Position numbers and translations under genes: made by a program
Notes under the pieces: model-generated
Databases searched by the model: none
What the model was told of the DNA's origin: nothing
The model's input: only the letters and a program-made list of their open reading frames with translations
Assembly: GCF_001373415.1 (NCBI RefSeq)
Contig: NZ_CDSE01000017.1
Coordinates: 1 to 64,000 of the forward strand
Reading direction: 5' to 3'
DNA: 64,000 nucleotides
Source: Paenibacillus dakarensis
GTDB taxonomy: Bacteria > Bacillota > Bacilli > Paenibacillales > Paenibacillaceae
Part shown: positions 28,687 through 37,278 of the stretch, piece by piece
Layout of the letters: every line of letters begins with the position of its first letter
Numbering within the stretch: position 1 is the first letter of the stretch

Positions 28687-28730
28687 ACAAAATAACCTCC
28701 CTCATCGGATTCCGAAGAGAGAGGTTATTC
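28687..28730 (-). terminator. Intrinsic terminator after the third sugar-importer operon
   Basis: Stem AATAACCTC...GAGGTTATT with mostly paired flanks, followed by TTTG on the minus strand, 10 bases after the binding-protein stop. Confidence 0.7.
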
Positions 28731-28739
28731 CATTCATAA

Positions 28740-30227
28740 CTATTTATTCGCAGCGCGCCATTCATCCAGCTGTTTTTGTGCTTCTTCCATAATTTTATCA
28801 AGTCCTTGAGCTTTCAATTTCTCAATAGCCTTCGGCAGAATCTTATCCGGATCAACAGAGCCTGTATTAAGTGATGGGCCAAACTCATCCACTGCGTTCT
28901 TCACATTAGCGATCTCTGTCATCACGTTCGTAGGATCAAACTGGAATCCAAGCAGAGGTGCGTTTTTTGCAGAATCATTAAACTTTTGATACTGCTCCCA
29001 CTTATCCGCCGGATCGTCCTTCAATTTATCAAGCAAGAACATATTTCCAAGTGTAAAGGCCGCCATACCATATCCAGAGTCTTGAATCGGCTCGTAAGTA
29101 TCATCAGACAGCTTCTTATAATGAACTCCCTCAATTCCGTTATTGACCAAGTTACGAAGATATTTGTCCGTGTTCAGAAGATTTAAAAACTCCATTGCCT
29201 GCTGAGGATGTTTCGTTTTCGCCGATATGGCCTGCATCGAACCTGTTACGGACCAGTTAAATACCATTGGCTCATGAATCGGAGTGGAGACAACCGGATA
29301 TTGCAAATTATCACTCCAGAGATTATCCGCAAAAGGTACAGTGTGCTGTTTATCTACAAGCCATTTTCCTGTCTTCTCATGCTCGTTGCCTTGCTTCGTT
29401 GCTACGTCGGGAGGCAAATATCCTGCCTGGTAATATTTGTGCATCGTTTGAAACACCTGCTTCGCTTCTGGTGTGTCCCATACGCTGACCATTTTGAAAT
29501 CCGTTGTATCAAGCGGTACGCCAATAGGTATTCCTTCCAGAGCGAAGTCAAACGGAAGGAACGGACCGATATTGGTTGCAATAGGATATATATCCGGTTC
29601 GCCTTCCTTTACTGTTTTCAGAAACGGTTCCAAGCTTTCAAGCGTTGTCGCTTGCTTATAATCCAGATTGTACTTATCAAGCAGTTCCTTATTAAAACGC
29701 CACACGGCTTGTGCAGGCAGCTCTTTATTCGTTGGGATCGCATAGTTATGACCATCTATTTTAGAGCCTTCGAGGAATGCCGGGTTCAGTGCCTCTTTAA
29801 TTCCTTGGCCGTATTTGTCTAACAGATCATCCAGCTCCAGGAAATAGCCTTTTCTTGCGCCTTCCACATAGTTGAATGCCCATGAGGAGGTAAAAGCGAT
29901 GTCAAATGGCTCGCCTGAGGCAGCGATAACCTGCATTTTTTGAGCATAATCGCCCCAATCAATCAGCTTCAACTCAATCGTTGCATTAATTTTCTCCTGA
30001 ACATATTTATTAACCTCTGCCATAACTTTATCCTGATCCTTCTGCGGACCGCCAATGGTATACCAGATCAGCTTAACAGGTTTTTCTTTGTTCCCTTGCT
30101 CTCCTGTCCCCGCTTCATTCTTGGATGCGGTTCCGGAATTGTTGTCCTTTCCCCCTGAACAGCCGCTCAGAGCCATAACAGACACTAGCAGAAAGGATAG
30201 TACGAGAAGCAAACTTTTGTTTTTCAT
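28740..30227 (-). CDS. Extracellular solute-binding lipoprotein (LplA/YtcQ-type)
   Basis: 495 aa from the ATG at 30227 (GGGGAGGAAG upstream; longer frame to 30257 rejected). Lipoprotein signal MKNKSLLLVLSFLLVSVMAL with Cys23 (ALSGC) and a Ser/Asn/Gly tether. It ends KLKAQGLDKIMEEAQKQLDEW. Last gene of a permease-permease-binding protein operon; ligand unknown. Confidence 0.92.
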   Translation of the reverse strand: MKNKSLLLVLSFLLVSVMALSGCSGGKDNNSGTASKNEAGTGEQGNKEKPVKLIWYTIGGPQKDQDKVMAEVNKYVQEKINATIELKLIDWGDYAQKMQVIAASGEPFDIAFTSSWAFNYVEGARKGYFLELDDLLDKYGQGIKEALNPAFLEGSKIDGHNYAIPTNKELPAQAVWRFNKELLDKYNLDYKQATTLESLEPFLKTVKEGEPDIYPIATNIGPFLPFDFALEGIPIGVPLDTTDFKMVSVWDTPEAKQVFQTMHKYYQAGYLPPDVATKQGNEHEKTGKWLVDKQHTVPFADNLWSDNLQYPVVSTPIHEPMVFNWSVTGSMQAISAKTKHPQQAMEFLNLLNTDKYLRNLVNNGIEGVHYKKLSDDTYEPIQDSGYGMAAFTLGNMFLLDKLKDDPADKWEQYQKFNDSAKNAPLLGFQFDPTNVMTEIANVKNAVDEFGPSLNTGSVDPDKILPKAIEKLKAQGLDKIMEEAQKQLDEWRAANK

Positions 30228-30284
30228 TGTCTTTCTTCCTCCCCTTTTAGTCATCATTGTGAAGATTGCAAGTAAATGTATATG

Positions 30285-31247
30285 TTATTCCTTTACTGCC
30301 CCGATGGTAAGACCTTGTACGAAATAACGTTGAAAGAATGGATATGCGAATATGATAGGAACCGTCGCCAGAACAACCATCGCCATCCGGGTTGTCTCAG
30401 CCGGCAAGGATCTTGCAATCATAGACCGATCTGAACCACTGACACTGGTAGAGTTTTGCAGAATGAATTGAATGTTTGTCTCTACCTTCATTAGCAGGGA
30501 TTGCAGCGGCAGCAATCTAGCATCATCAATATAGAGCAGAGCATTGAACCAATCATTCCAGTAGCCCAAAGCACTGAACAAACCAATGGTCGCAAGACCC
30601 GGGAGCGAGATCGGGAGCACCAGATTAAAGAAGACACGAAATTCGCTGGCTCCGTCAATCTTTCCTGATTCAACAATCGCATCAGGGACCATTGTCTTGA
30701 AAAATGTTCGCATAATTAAAATCGAGAAAGCGCCTACACTCATCGGTAAGATCAATGCCCAAACCGTATCCTTCAGATGCAGCACCTGAGATACAACAAT
30801 GTATGACGGAACCAGACCGCCTCCAAACAACATGGTGAAAAAGGCGAGAAAAGAGAATATCCCTTTATAAGCGAAGTAGTTCCGTGAAAGGGCATAGGCG
30901 TAAAGCGAGACGATGGAAATCGACAGCAACGTGCCTACAAGCGTAATAAAAATGGTAACACCGTACGAACGAAGGAGCTGGTCACCTGTTTTGAAAATAT
31001 ACGTGTACGCATCCACCGACCATTTTTCCGGAAATATACTATATCCGTTCGTCGCCAGCACGGTCTCGTCTGTGAATGAAATAACGACAACGAAGAGAAA
31101 CGGATAGACGCAGGCGAATGAAAATAAGCCAATAAGCAAGTGGGTAACCGCGTTCCAAAATGGAGACAGATGATAAACATCTCTCTGTTTCTTTCGCTTT
31201 CGTTTTGGTCCATGCACCTTTTGCTCAGTCACAACCTCTGTATTCAA
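30285..31247 (-). CDS. Carbohydrate ABC transporter permease (LplC/YtcP-type)
   Basis: 320 aa with a TTG start preceded at 7 bases by AGGAGGAG. A basic N-terminus (GPKRKRKKQRD) is followed by six membrane segments. The EAA-type loop reads VESGKIDGASEFRVFFNLVLP and the C-terminus FFQRYFVQGLTIGAVKE. It lies 18 bases after its partner permease. The TTG start may set its level relative to the partner. Confidence 0.9.
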   Translation of the reverse strand: MNTEVVTEQKVHGPKRKRKKQRDVYHLSPFWNAVTHLLIGLFSFACVYPFLFVVVISFTDETVLATNGYSIFPEKWSVDAYTYIFKTGDQLLRSYGVTIFITLVGTLLSISIVSLYAYALSRNYFAYKGIFSFLAFFTMLFGGGLVPSYIVVSQVLHLKDTVWALILPMSVGAFSILIMRTFFKTMVPDAIVESGKIDGASEFRVFFNLVLPISLPGLATIGLFSALGYWNDWFNALLYIDDARLLPLQSLLMKVETNIQFILQNSTSVSGSDRSMIARSLPAETTRMAMVVLATVPIIFAYPFFQRYFVQGLTIGAVKE

Positions 31248-31265
31248 GAGCGCTCCTCCTGTCAG

Positions 31266-32204
31266 CTAGAATAATGCTTGCTCTTTGTTTATTTTTCGAA
31301 CGATAAAATTCGTTACCATAACAAGTACAAAGCCTACAACAGCTTGGTATAAACCAGCGGCTGTGCTCATTCCGATGTTTCCGGTTACCTTCAGTCCCCG
31401 GTAAACAAAAGTATCGATAACATTCGTAACCGGATAAAGCGCTCCGGTATCACGCGGAACTTGATAAAACAGACCGAAGTCAGCTCTGAAAATCCCGCCA
31501 ACGGCAAGGATGAACATAATGATGATGATCGGCTTGATCAACGGTATTGTAATTTTTCGAATCTGCTGCCCTTTGCTCGCACCGTCAATCATAGCCGCTT
31601 CAAAATAGGTCTTGTCTATCCCAACAATGGCAGCCAAATAAACAACACTGCCGTATCCAACACCTTTCCACAAGTTAACCAGGATAAGAATATACGGCCA
31701 GTTACTTACCTCCGAATACCAAAATACCGGGTCCATTCCCAGGAACGTTAGCAGCTGGTTTAATACCCCTTTATCTACACTCAGGAAACTGAAGACAAAA
31801 TAACTGACGATGACCCAAGATAAGAAGTGTGGCAGGAACATCCCGGTCTGATAAAGCTTTGCCAGCTTCTTGTTGGCTATTTCACTAATAGCTATGGCAA
31901 CTATTACAGAAAGGGTTGTGCCCAAGATGATAAATGCAGTATTGTATAACAGTGTGTTTCGAACGATAATAAAAGAATCTTCTGTCTTAAACAGATACTC
32001 AAAATTTTTAAATCCGACCCACTCGCTGTGCAGTATGCTTGCCAGAAAGCCATCTGTGCTGAACATGTAATTTTGAAAGGCAATGATGGCTCCTGGCATT
32101 GGCAAGTAACAGAAGAGAATAAACCATACCGTTCCCGGCAGCACCATAAGCAATAAAGCTTTATTACGGGCAAATGTCCTGATCTGGCGTTTTAGCCCTT
32201 TCAT
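31266..32204 (-). CDS. Carbohydrate ABC transporter permease (LplB/YteP-type)
   Basis: 312 aa, first gene of the third importer operon; GGGGGGATAACATG is a strong start. Signature: NKALLLMVLPGTVWFILFCY, PMPGAIIAFQNY, and loop FEAAMIDGASKGQQIRKITIP. A cre-like site stands about 50 bases upstream. Divergent from the kinase-regulator pair at 32434-35785, its likely controller. Confidence 0.92.
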   Translation of the reverse strand: MKGLKRQIRTFARNKALLLMVLPGTVWFILFCYLPMPGAIIAFQNYMFSTDGFLASILHSEWVGFKNFEYLFKTEDSFIIVRNTLLYNTAFIILGTTLSVIVAIAISEIANKKLAKLYQTGMFLPHFLSWVIVSYFVFSFLSVDKGVLNQLLTFLGMDPVFWYSEVSNWPYILILVNLWKGVGYGSVVYLAAIVGIDKTYFEAAMIDGASKGQQIRKITIPLIKPIIIIMFILAVGGIFRADFGLFYQVPRDTGALYPVTNVIDTFVYRGLKVTGNIGMSTAAGLYQAVVGFVLVMVTNFIVRKINKEQALF

Positions 32205-32254
32205 GTTATCCCCCCCTGATGTTCATTTCTTGTTACAGCAATAATGTACCTGAT

Positions 32255-32268
32255 TGTAAGCGTTTTCT
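32255..32268. promoter_or_regulatory. cre-like site upstream of the third importer operon
   Basis: TGTAAGCGTTTTCT matches 13 of 14 cre positions (the last base differs). It is 51 bases upstream of the LplB-type permease start, the same position as in the two other importer operons. Confidence 0.6.
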
Positions 32269-32387
32269 AAAGTGAAAAAATCAAACACCTGATGTACAAA
32301 TCAAAAAAACAAGCAATTATGCTCTCACCGTTTCAAAAAGAATATGTTAGTCTGACATTGGCGAATAAGTATGCATCTGTGTTTTAT

Positions 32388-32401
32388 TGAAAGCGTATTC
32401 A
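32388..32401. promoter_or_regulatory. cre-like site upstream of the sensor kinase gene
   Basis: TGAAAGCGTATTCA matches 13 of 14 cre positions and is partly palindromic. It is 33 bases upstream of the kinase ATG, inside the probable leader, so the two-component genes themselves may be catabolite-repressed. Confidence 0.5.
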
Positions 32402-32433
32402 ATAAAATAAGACATCCAAAAGGGGCCTCTGTC

Positions 32434-34209
32434 ATGAAACAAGCTATCCATTTCTACAGGAAACATATTCATCAAAAATTGTTTAACAAAATATTGGTGG
32501 CATACTCCATCATCACCATATTCTCTTTGGCAGCTCTCTCCGCTTTTGTTTACACTTATCTAGTTAACAGCCAAGTAAAAAAAGATCTGAATGTTAACAC
32601 TCAAGCTGTATCTAACATCAATAACTATCTCGATATGAGACATGCCATCTCACAGCAAATTTTCCAGCAGATCTACCATGATGGCTCATCTACGCTTATG
32701 GACGATGTTACTTCCTTTCTGAATAACGATTTCTCTGATTATTTGGACGATAGATTAATGCAGTACAGCAGCACCGGCATCCGGAGAAGAGAAATTGTTG
32801 CTTATTTACGTCTGCAATTGGTCAACTATCCGGATATCAGGGCTATTGCCCTTTACAGTCCTAAGAAACAAGTTCTATTCACTCAGACGAAAGATGCTCA
32901 GTATTATGAAAATGTCTCCGGTAACCTGGAATCAATTCTTGATGAGCACATGGTAACAGATCGAAGTTTTGTCACAATCAGCAATCTTACGTCCCTGACG
33001 ACACTTGAAAGCATCGGTAACCTGATCATTGATTATAAATCAGAAGGAATTAAAAAGGCTTATCAGAACAATGGAGATGAAATGAAAGGTTATGTTCTCG
33101 TGCTCGCACCGAACGGTAATGTCATTTTCGACTCATCCAATCGTTATTACGGACAGCAATATCCGTACCATTCGAAGATCAATGCTTCTTTTTCGACCCA
33201 AGAACTTGAACAATCATCCTACGTCACGCTTCAAACCACCAACCGGTTCGGATATTGGGTTGTAGGTGTAGTCCCCAAGTCGGAAATTACGAATAGTTTG
33301 ATTGGTCTGAGAAATACATTGCTGCTTGGAACTGGTGTCTGTATACTGGCTGCAATGCTGCTAACCTACTTCACCATTATTAACTTTTCCCGGCGTACGA
33401 AAGTAATCGTTCGAGCGATAGAGAAGCTTAAAAAAGGTGATTTATCCGTACGCATACCACGCGAGAAGGAAGATGAGTTATTCCAAATTGCAGACCGGTT
33501 CAATGAAATGTGCGAAGATCTGTCAAAGTACATTGACCGTGTGTACATATCCGAAATCCGTCAAAAGAAAGCGGAGCTTGCAGCCTTCCAATCACAGATT
33601 AATCCGCATTTCTTGTATAACACGCTTGAGGCTATACGCATGAGAGCTCATCATAAAAAAGCAGACGATGTCGGCGAAATGATCTATCTTCTATCCAGCA
33701 TATTTCGGTATTCGGTCAAAACAGATACGATTGTGACGTTAGCTAATGAGATCGAATATTGCACGTTATATCTTGATCTATTCCGCATTCGGTACATGAA
33801 CAATTTTTCCTATGAAATAGATGTTGAGCCTGAACTCATGAACTACGAAGTCTTAAAACTATCCATTCAACCAATTATTGAAAATTACATCGTACACGGT
33901 TTACGAATGTCTCATTCAGATAACCGGATTCAAATTCAAGCTAAACAGTACGGCGGCGATTTATATATTACGGTGCGGGATAATGGCAGCGGTATATCTT
34001 CCGATAAGCTCGAGCTGATCAGAAGACGTTTAAACGGAGAGCATAACACCACAGCTAACTCCTCCATTGGATTATCCAACACCCATGAACGAATCAAAAT
34101 TTGTTTTGGAAGTGAGTATGGACTTCATATTGATCATGAACGAACTCACGGTGCCATCATCACGATGAAAATTCCTGCACACCAAGGAGGGCAACTACAT
34201 CATGCATAA
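32434..34209 (+). CDS. YesM-type sensor histidine kinase
   Basis: 591 aa from the ATG at 32434 (AAAAGGGG upstream); the frame open from 32371 has no ribosome site. Membrane helix about 21-43, extracellular sensor region, second helix LLLGTGVCILAAMLLTYFTI, HAMP, then the phospho-site FQSQINPHFLYNTLEAI and ATPase motifs IENYIVHGL and DNGSGI. Overlaps the regulator start by 8 bases. Divergent from an importer operon. Confidence 0.92.
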   Translation: MKQAIHFYRKHIHQKLFNKILVAYSIITIFSLAALSAFVYTYLVNSQVKKDLNVNTQAVSNINNYLDMRHAISQQIFQQIYHDGSSTLMDDVTSFLNNDFSDYLDDRLMQYSSTGIRRREIVAYLRLQLVNYPDIRAIALYSPKKQVLFTQTKDAQYYENVSGNLESILDEHMVTDRSFVTISNLTSLTTLESIGNLIIDYKSEGIKKAYQNNGDEMKGYVLVLAPNGNVIFDSSNRYYGQQYPYHSKINASFSTQELEQSSYVTLQTTNRFGYWVVGVVPKSEITNSLIGLRNTLLLGTGVCILAAMLLTYFTIINFSRRTKVIVRAIEKLKKGDLSVRIPREKEDELFQIADRFNEMCEDLSKYIDRVYISEIRQKKAELAAFQSQINPHFLYNTLEAIRMRAHHKKADDVGEMIYLLSSIFRYSVKTDTIVTLANEIEYCTLYLDLFRIRYMNNFSYEIDVEPELMNYEVLKLSIQPIIENYIVHGLRMSHSDNRIQIQAKQYGGDLYITVRDNGSGISSDKLELIRRRLNGEHNTTANSSIGLSNTHERIKICFGSEYGLHIDHERTHGAIITMKIPAHQGGQLHHA

Positions 34210-35785
34210 AGTGTTTATTGTGGACGATGAGCCGTTTATATTGGAAGGTCTAACCTCCATTATAGATTGGGAAGAGCTGGGGATTCATCTTTACGGTAAA
34301 GCTTCCGGTGGTTCGGAAGCCTTTGAAATATTAGAAAATCAAGAAGTTGATATACTCATTACCGATATCATGATGCGGGATATGAACGGCTTGCAGTTAA
34401 TCGAGCAGCTAAAACCAATCCATCCACAAATGAAATTTATCATCCTTAGCGGTTACAATGAGTTTGAATATGTGAAACAAGGCATGCGTCTCGGGATTGA
34501 AAATTATTTGTTGAAGCCTGTAAATATTAATGAGTTAAGGGAAACAGTTGAGAGTACTGTTCAGAAAATAGAATATGCAGATCGGCAAGCCTATATTGAA
34601 CAGAACCAACTCGATATTTTGCGGGACAATATCTTCTTTCGCTGGGTTACAGGCAGATTTGAAAATGAAGAACTGAGAAATCGCTTGAATTTTTTGGGTA
34701 TAAATACCAGTTTTCCTGTTTACGCCACTGCAGTCATCAAAACCGTTCACGATTCATCTATGCAAGCGAATAGCTCATTGAATTCCGAACAAGAGCTTAA
34801 TCGTCAGGTATATCAGTTATGTAGAAATTTATCAGAGAAGACCGGGAACCCCCTCTGTTTTAGTGATCAGGATGGTGACATGGTCATTATTACTCCGGGA
34901 AATTCCCACGATATAGTCAAAGCGGAGGCTCTATCCACGCTGTCTTTAATTAAATATGAAGCAAAGTCCCTATGTCATGTAAAGGTTCTAGTCACACTTG
35001 GCAGTTTAGAGCCTGGTTTTCTAGGAGTATCCTCCAGCTATAAACATGCCAAGAGATTGCAAGAATTTTTTTTAATAAATGAAGAAAATGAAATTATATC
35101 CTATGATCAGATCAATGCTGCTGCACTCCAAAACGGGACGCCTTCAGTCGATTGGTTTGAATTTGAACATCTTCTGCTAAGCAAGAACAAGAAAAATATC
35201 CATACCTTTATTGATTCTATATTTACAGAGCTGCAATTCGCAGGATCAGCCACCCCCGCTCAGATTCACAACTGTGCAGTGGAGATGATCTTATGCACCA
35301 AACAAGTGGTGAAGGACAACAAGCTGAATCATGAACAGGCTACCAGTGAATACAAACAGCTTTTCACTACCATTTTCAAGGCTCATACCATTCAACAGCT
35401 CACAACACATGTAAAATTCATTGCTGATTCAGCCGTCGATTATTTGTGCACACAGGATGATGAATTCAGTCCGGTCGTGAAACAGGTACTTCATCTTATA
35501 AAGACTCAATATATGAATGAGTTATCACTAAAAACACTCAGTCCCTCCCTTAATATTCATCCGTTCTATCTCGGCCAACTCTTTCAGAAAGAAACCGGCA
35601 TCAGCTTTTCTGATTACGTAAACTCTTTCCGGATCAAGAAAGCACAGAAGCTGTTGCTCTCAACTACATTAAAAACGAACGAGATTTCTAACCATGTAGG
35701 TTATCTTGAAGCCGGCTACTTTTATAAACAATTCAAAAAATATTCCGGCATATCTCCTACAGAATATCGGAATCGTAAGAAGTAA
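34202..35785 (+). CDS. YesN-type response regulator with AraC-type DNA-binding domain
   Basis: 527 aa. Receiver domain with VDDE (7-10), phospho-Asp55 in ILITDIMMRDMNG and Lys in NYLLKPV. The residue usually Pro four positions after the Asp is Arg here. C-terminal AraC domain: LSPSLNIHPFYLGQLFQKETG and YFYKQFKKYSGISPTEYR. Coupled to the kinase by an 8-base overlap. Probable activator of the divergent importer operon. Confidence 0.92.
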   Translation: MHKVFIVDDEPFILEGLTSIIDWEELGIHLYGKASGGSEAFEILENQEVDILITDIMMRDMNGLQLIEQLKPIHPQMKFIILSGYNEFEYVKQGMRLGIENYLLKPVNINELRETVESTVQKIEYADRQAYIEQNQLDILRDNIFFRWVTGRFENEELRNRLNFLGINTSFPVYATAVIKTVHDSSMQANSSLNSEQELNRQVYQLCRNLSEKTGNPLCFSDQDGDMVIITPGNSHDIVKAEALSTLSLIKYEAKSLCHVKVLVTLGSLEPGFLGVSSSYKHAKRLQEFFLINEENEIISYDQINAAALQNGTPSVDWFEFEHLLLSKNKKNIHTFIDSIFTELQFAGSATPAQIHNCAVEMILCTKQVVKDNKLNHEQATSEYKQLFTTIFKAHTIQQLTTHVKFIADSAVDYLCTQDDEFSPVVKQVLHLIKTQYMNELSLKTLSPSLNIHPFYLGQLFQKETGISFSDYVNSFRIKKAQKLLLSTTLKTNEISNHVGYLEAGYFYKQFKKYSGISPTEYRNRKK

Positions 35786-35886
35786 CCTTCGGTTGTGCCA
35801 GTGATTCAATCGTTCATCAATCGTTTATCAGTTACATATAACGAACAGCTTTGTGCCAAAATATAACGGGAAAGGACTGAGCAAAA

Positions 35887-36093
35887 ATGAATGATAAGAA
35901 GCCTGATTATGACGGACGTTTCCCTGGTGTTGAACCAATCCCTGAGCCAGACCACCCGGACCATGCTGCAACTGATATGCTGGATGAGGTCGTTACCGGC
36001 ATTATGGAGAATAAGGATGATGAAGAACTGAGAAGACCGGCTGCCCCGTCTAAAAACAACAGCCCAACGGACCAGACGGATCGGTCACAGTAA
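35887..36093 (+). CDS. Small hydrophilic protein of unknown function
   Basis: 68 aa, acidic and Pro/Asp-rich: DYDGRFPGVEPIPEPDHPDH, then a helical stretch DMLDEVVTGIMENKDDEELRR and a polar tail. GGGAAAGGA lies 11 bases before the ATG, and a strong terminator follows. No membrane segment or known motif. The good ribosome site and clean ends support a real gene; no function can be assigned. Confidence 0.65.
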   Translation: MNDKKPDYDGRFPGVEPIPEPDHPDHAATDMLDEVVTGIMENKDDEELRRPAAPSKNNSPTDQTDRSQ

Positions 36094-36142
36094 CATATCT
36101 GTCCCTGTGTAAAAGATAGGTCAGTTACTTTACAACTTGAAT

Positions 36143-36198
36143 AGCAGGCCGCTAATGGTTATATAGTAGACTTAACCATTAGCGGCCTGCTGTCTTTT
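36143..36198 (+). terminator. Strong intrinsic terminator
   Basis: Perfect 19-base stem from AGCAGGCCGC to GCGGCCTGCT with an 11-base loop, followed by GTCTTTTTAT. It closes the small gene at 35887-36093. Confidence 0.88.
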
Positions 36199-36235
36199 TA
36201 TAAACCCTGAGGCTAATAAAAAAATTGATCTAATT

Positions 36236-36264
36236 TTGAGATTAATCGCTATTTATGTTATGAT
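36236..36264 (+). promoter_or_regulatory. Vegetative (SigA-type) promoter
   Basis: TTGAGA, a 17-base spacer and TATGAT, each hexamer one base from consensus, 39 bases before the ATG at 36303. Confidence 0.65.
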
Positions 36265-36302
36265 CAATTGAGAAAAGTTGGGTGTGAGGGGAGGTAGGAC
36301 AA

Positions 36303-36638
36303 ATGGAGCGAATTTACAAGGTTTTACGGAATATTACAATGTTTGTCATTATGTTCGTTATCTCACTTGCTTTATATTTACCTGTAGAGGATCAATACGG
36401 GAACGAGAACGTTTCAGGACGATCTGTACATGAACCACATAAGCATGTGAAAATACCTGTCGTCAAGAAGAATTTTCATTCCTTATCCAAGCTGGCGATC
36501 GTGATCGTACTATTCGGTTTAACAGGCCTTACTGTGCTTCGTATTCCTAAACCTCATCCTCCTTATCATCCAACCATTCTGTTAAGACTGCACCTATTAT
36601 TCTTGTCCCCTATAAAATACACCTCCAAATTCTTGTGA
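36303..36638 (+). CDS. Small membrane protein of unknown function
   Basis: 111 aa with GAGGGGAGG 7 bases before the ATG and a good promoter. Two likely membrane helices: TMFVIMFVISLALYL (about 12-26) and KLAIVIVLFGLTGLTVL (about 63-79). A His/Lys-rich linker lies between them and a Pro/His-rich segment follows. I do not recognise a family. It lies 141 bases upstream of khtT on the same strand and could be co-transcribed with it; a weak hairpin (36702-36724) lies between. Confidence 0.6.
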   Translation: MERIYKVLRNITMFVIMFVISLALYLPVEDQYGNENVSGRSVHEPHKHVKIPVVKKNFHSLSKLAIVIVLFGLTGLTVLRIPKPHPPYHPTILLRLHLLFLSPIKYTSKFL

Positions 36639-36779
36639 TTTCAATCCACCTCTGTGCATCATTCTCTACATCTTCTTTCTGTTACATTCATTCTGATTTA
36701 ATAAAGCCAATTCTGCAGGCTTATTTAAGTGTGCCTTCTTTACAGATTACCAATATATAGCTATAGGAGGATTCAATCC

Positions 36780-37274
36780 ATGTATGTACGTGAAAGTGAC
36801 TTGCCAGGCATCGGCAAAAAATTCGTTGTAGAAACCCGCGGGGGAGATAAAGCGGTTGTCATAATTCATGATGATGGACGGCGTGAAATATACCATTTCC
36901 GTTACGATGAACCGGATGAGAGCATTTCCATGATCTCAATGGACGATGATGAAGCCCGTCAACTTGCTGCCATTGTTGGCGGTCTCACTTATAAACCTAA
37001 AGCACTGGAGACCATTGATATGGCTCTTGATGAACTCATTATTGAATGGTATCGAATCGAACCTGCATACTATGGCGTTGGCAAATCTATTGGTGAACTG
37101 GATGTGCGTCAAACCTCTGGTGCAACAATCATCGCAATCATAGGGAAAAATCAGGGGAAACAGATTAATCCCGGCCCAGAGGTTATCATCCATGCCGATT
37201 CGACGCTTGTCGTTGTAGGCGAACGCCAACAACAGCGGCTGTTTAAACAAATTTTACTGAACGGAAGTGGTTGA
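36780..37274 (+). CDS. khtT: K+/H+ antiporter regulatory subunit KhtT
   Basis: 164 aa from the ATG at 36780 after AGGAGG; the frame to 36729 is rejected. The N-terminal half is the KhtT-specific domain ([15 protein letters not shown]). The C-terminal half is a TrkA-C/RCK_C domain ([17 protein letters not shown] segment, then [14 protein letters not shown]). In B. subtilis KhtT senses a cyclic nucleotide (c-di-AMP) and gates KhtU. It precedes khtU by 4 bases, so operon and complex are likely. Confidence 0.9.
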   Translation: MYVRESDLPGIGKKFVVETRGGDKAVVIIHDDGRREIYHFRYDEPDESISMISMDDDEARQLAAIVGGLTYKPKALETIDMALDELIIEWYRIEPAYYGVGKSIGELDVRQTSGATIIAIIGKNQGKQINPGPEVIIHADSTLVVVGERQQQRLFKQILLNGSG

Positions 37275-37278
37275 ATAG

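Noticed and set aside
29208..29822. 204-codon plus-strand frame opposite the third binding-protein gene
   Set aside because: Arg/Cys/Phe-rich composition typical of antisense frames; the sense strand is a clear lipoprotein.
36702..36724. Terminator between the small membrane protein and khtT
   Set aside because: The AAGCC/GGCTT stem is too short and lacks a proper T-run, so I do not call it.
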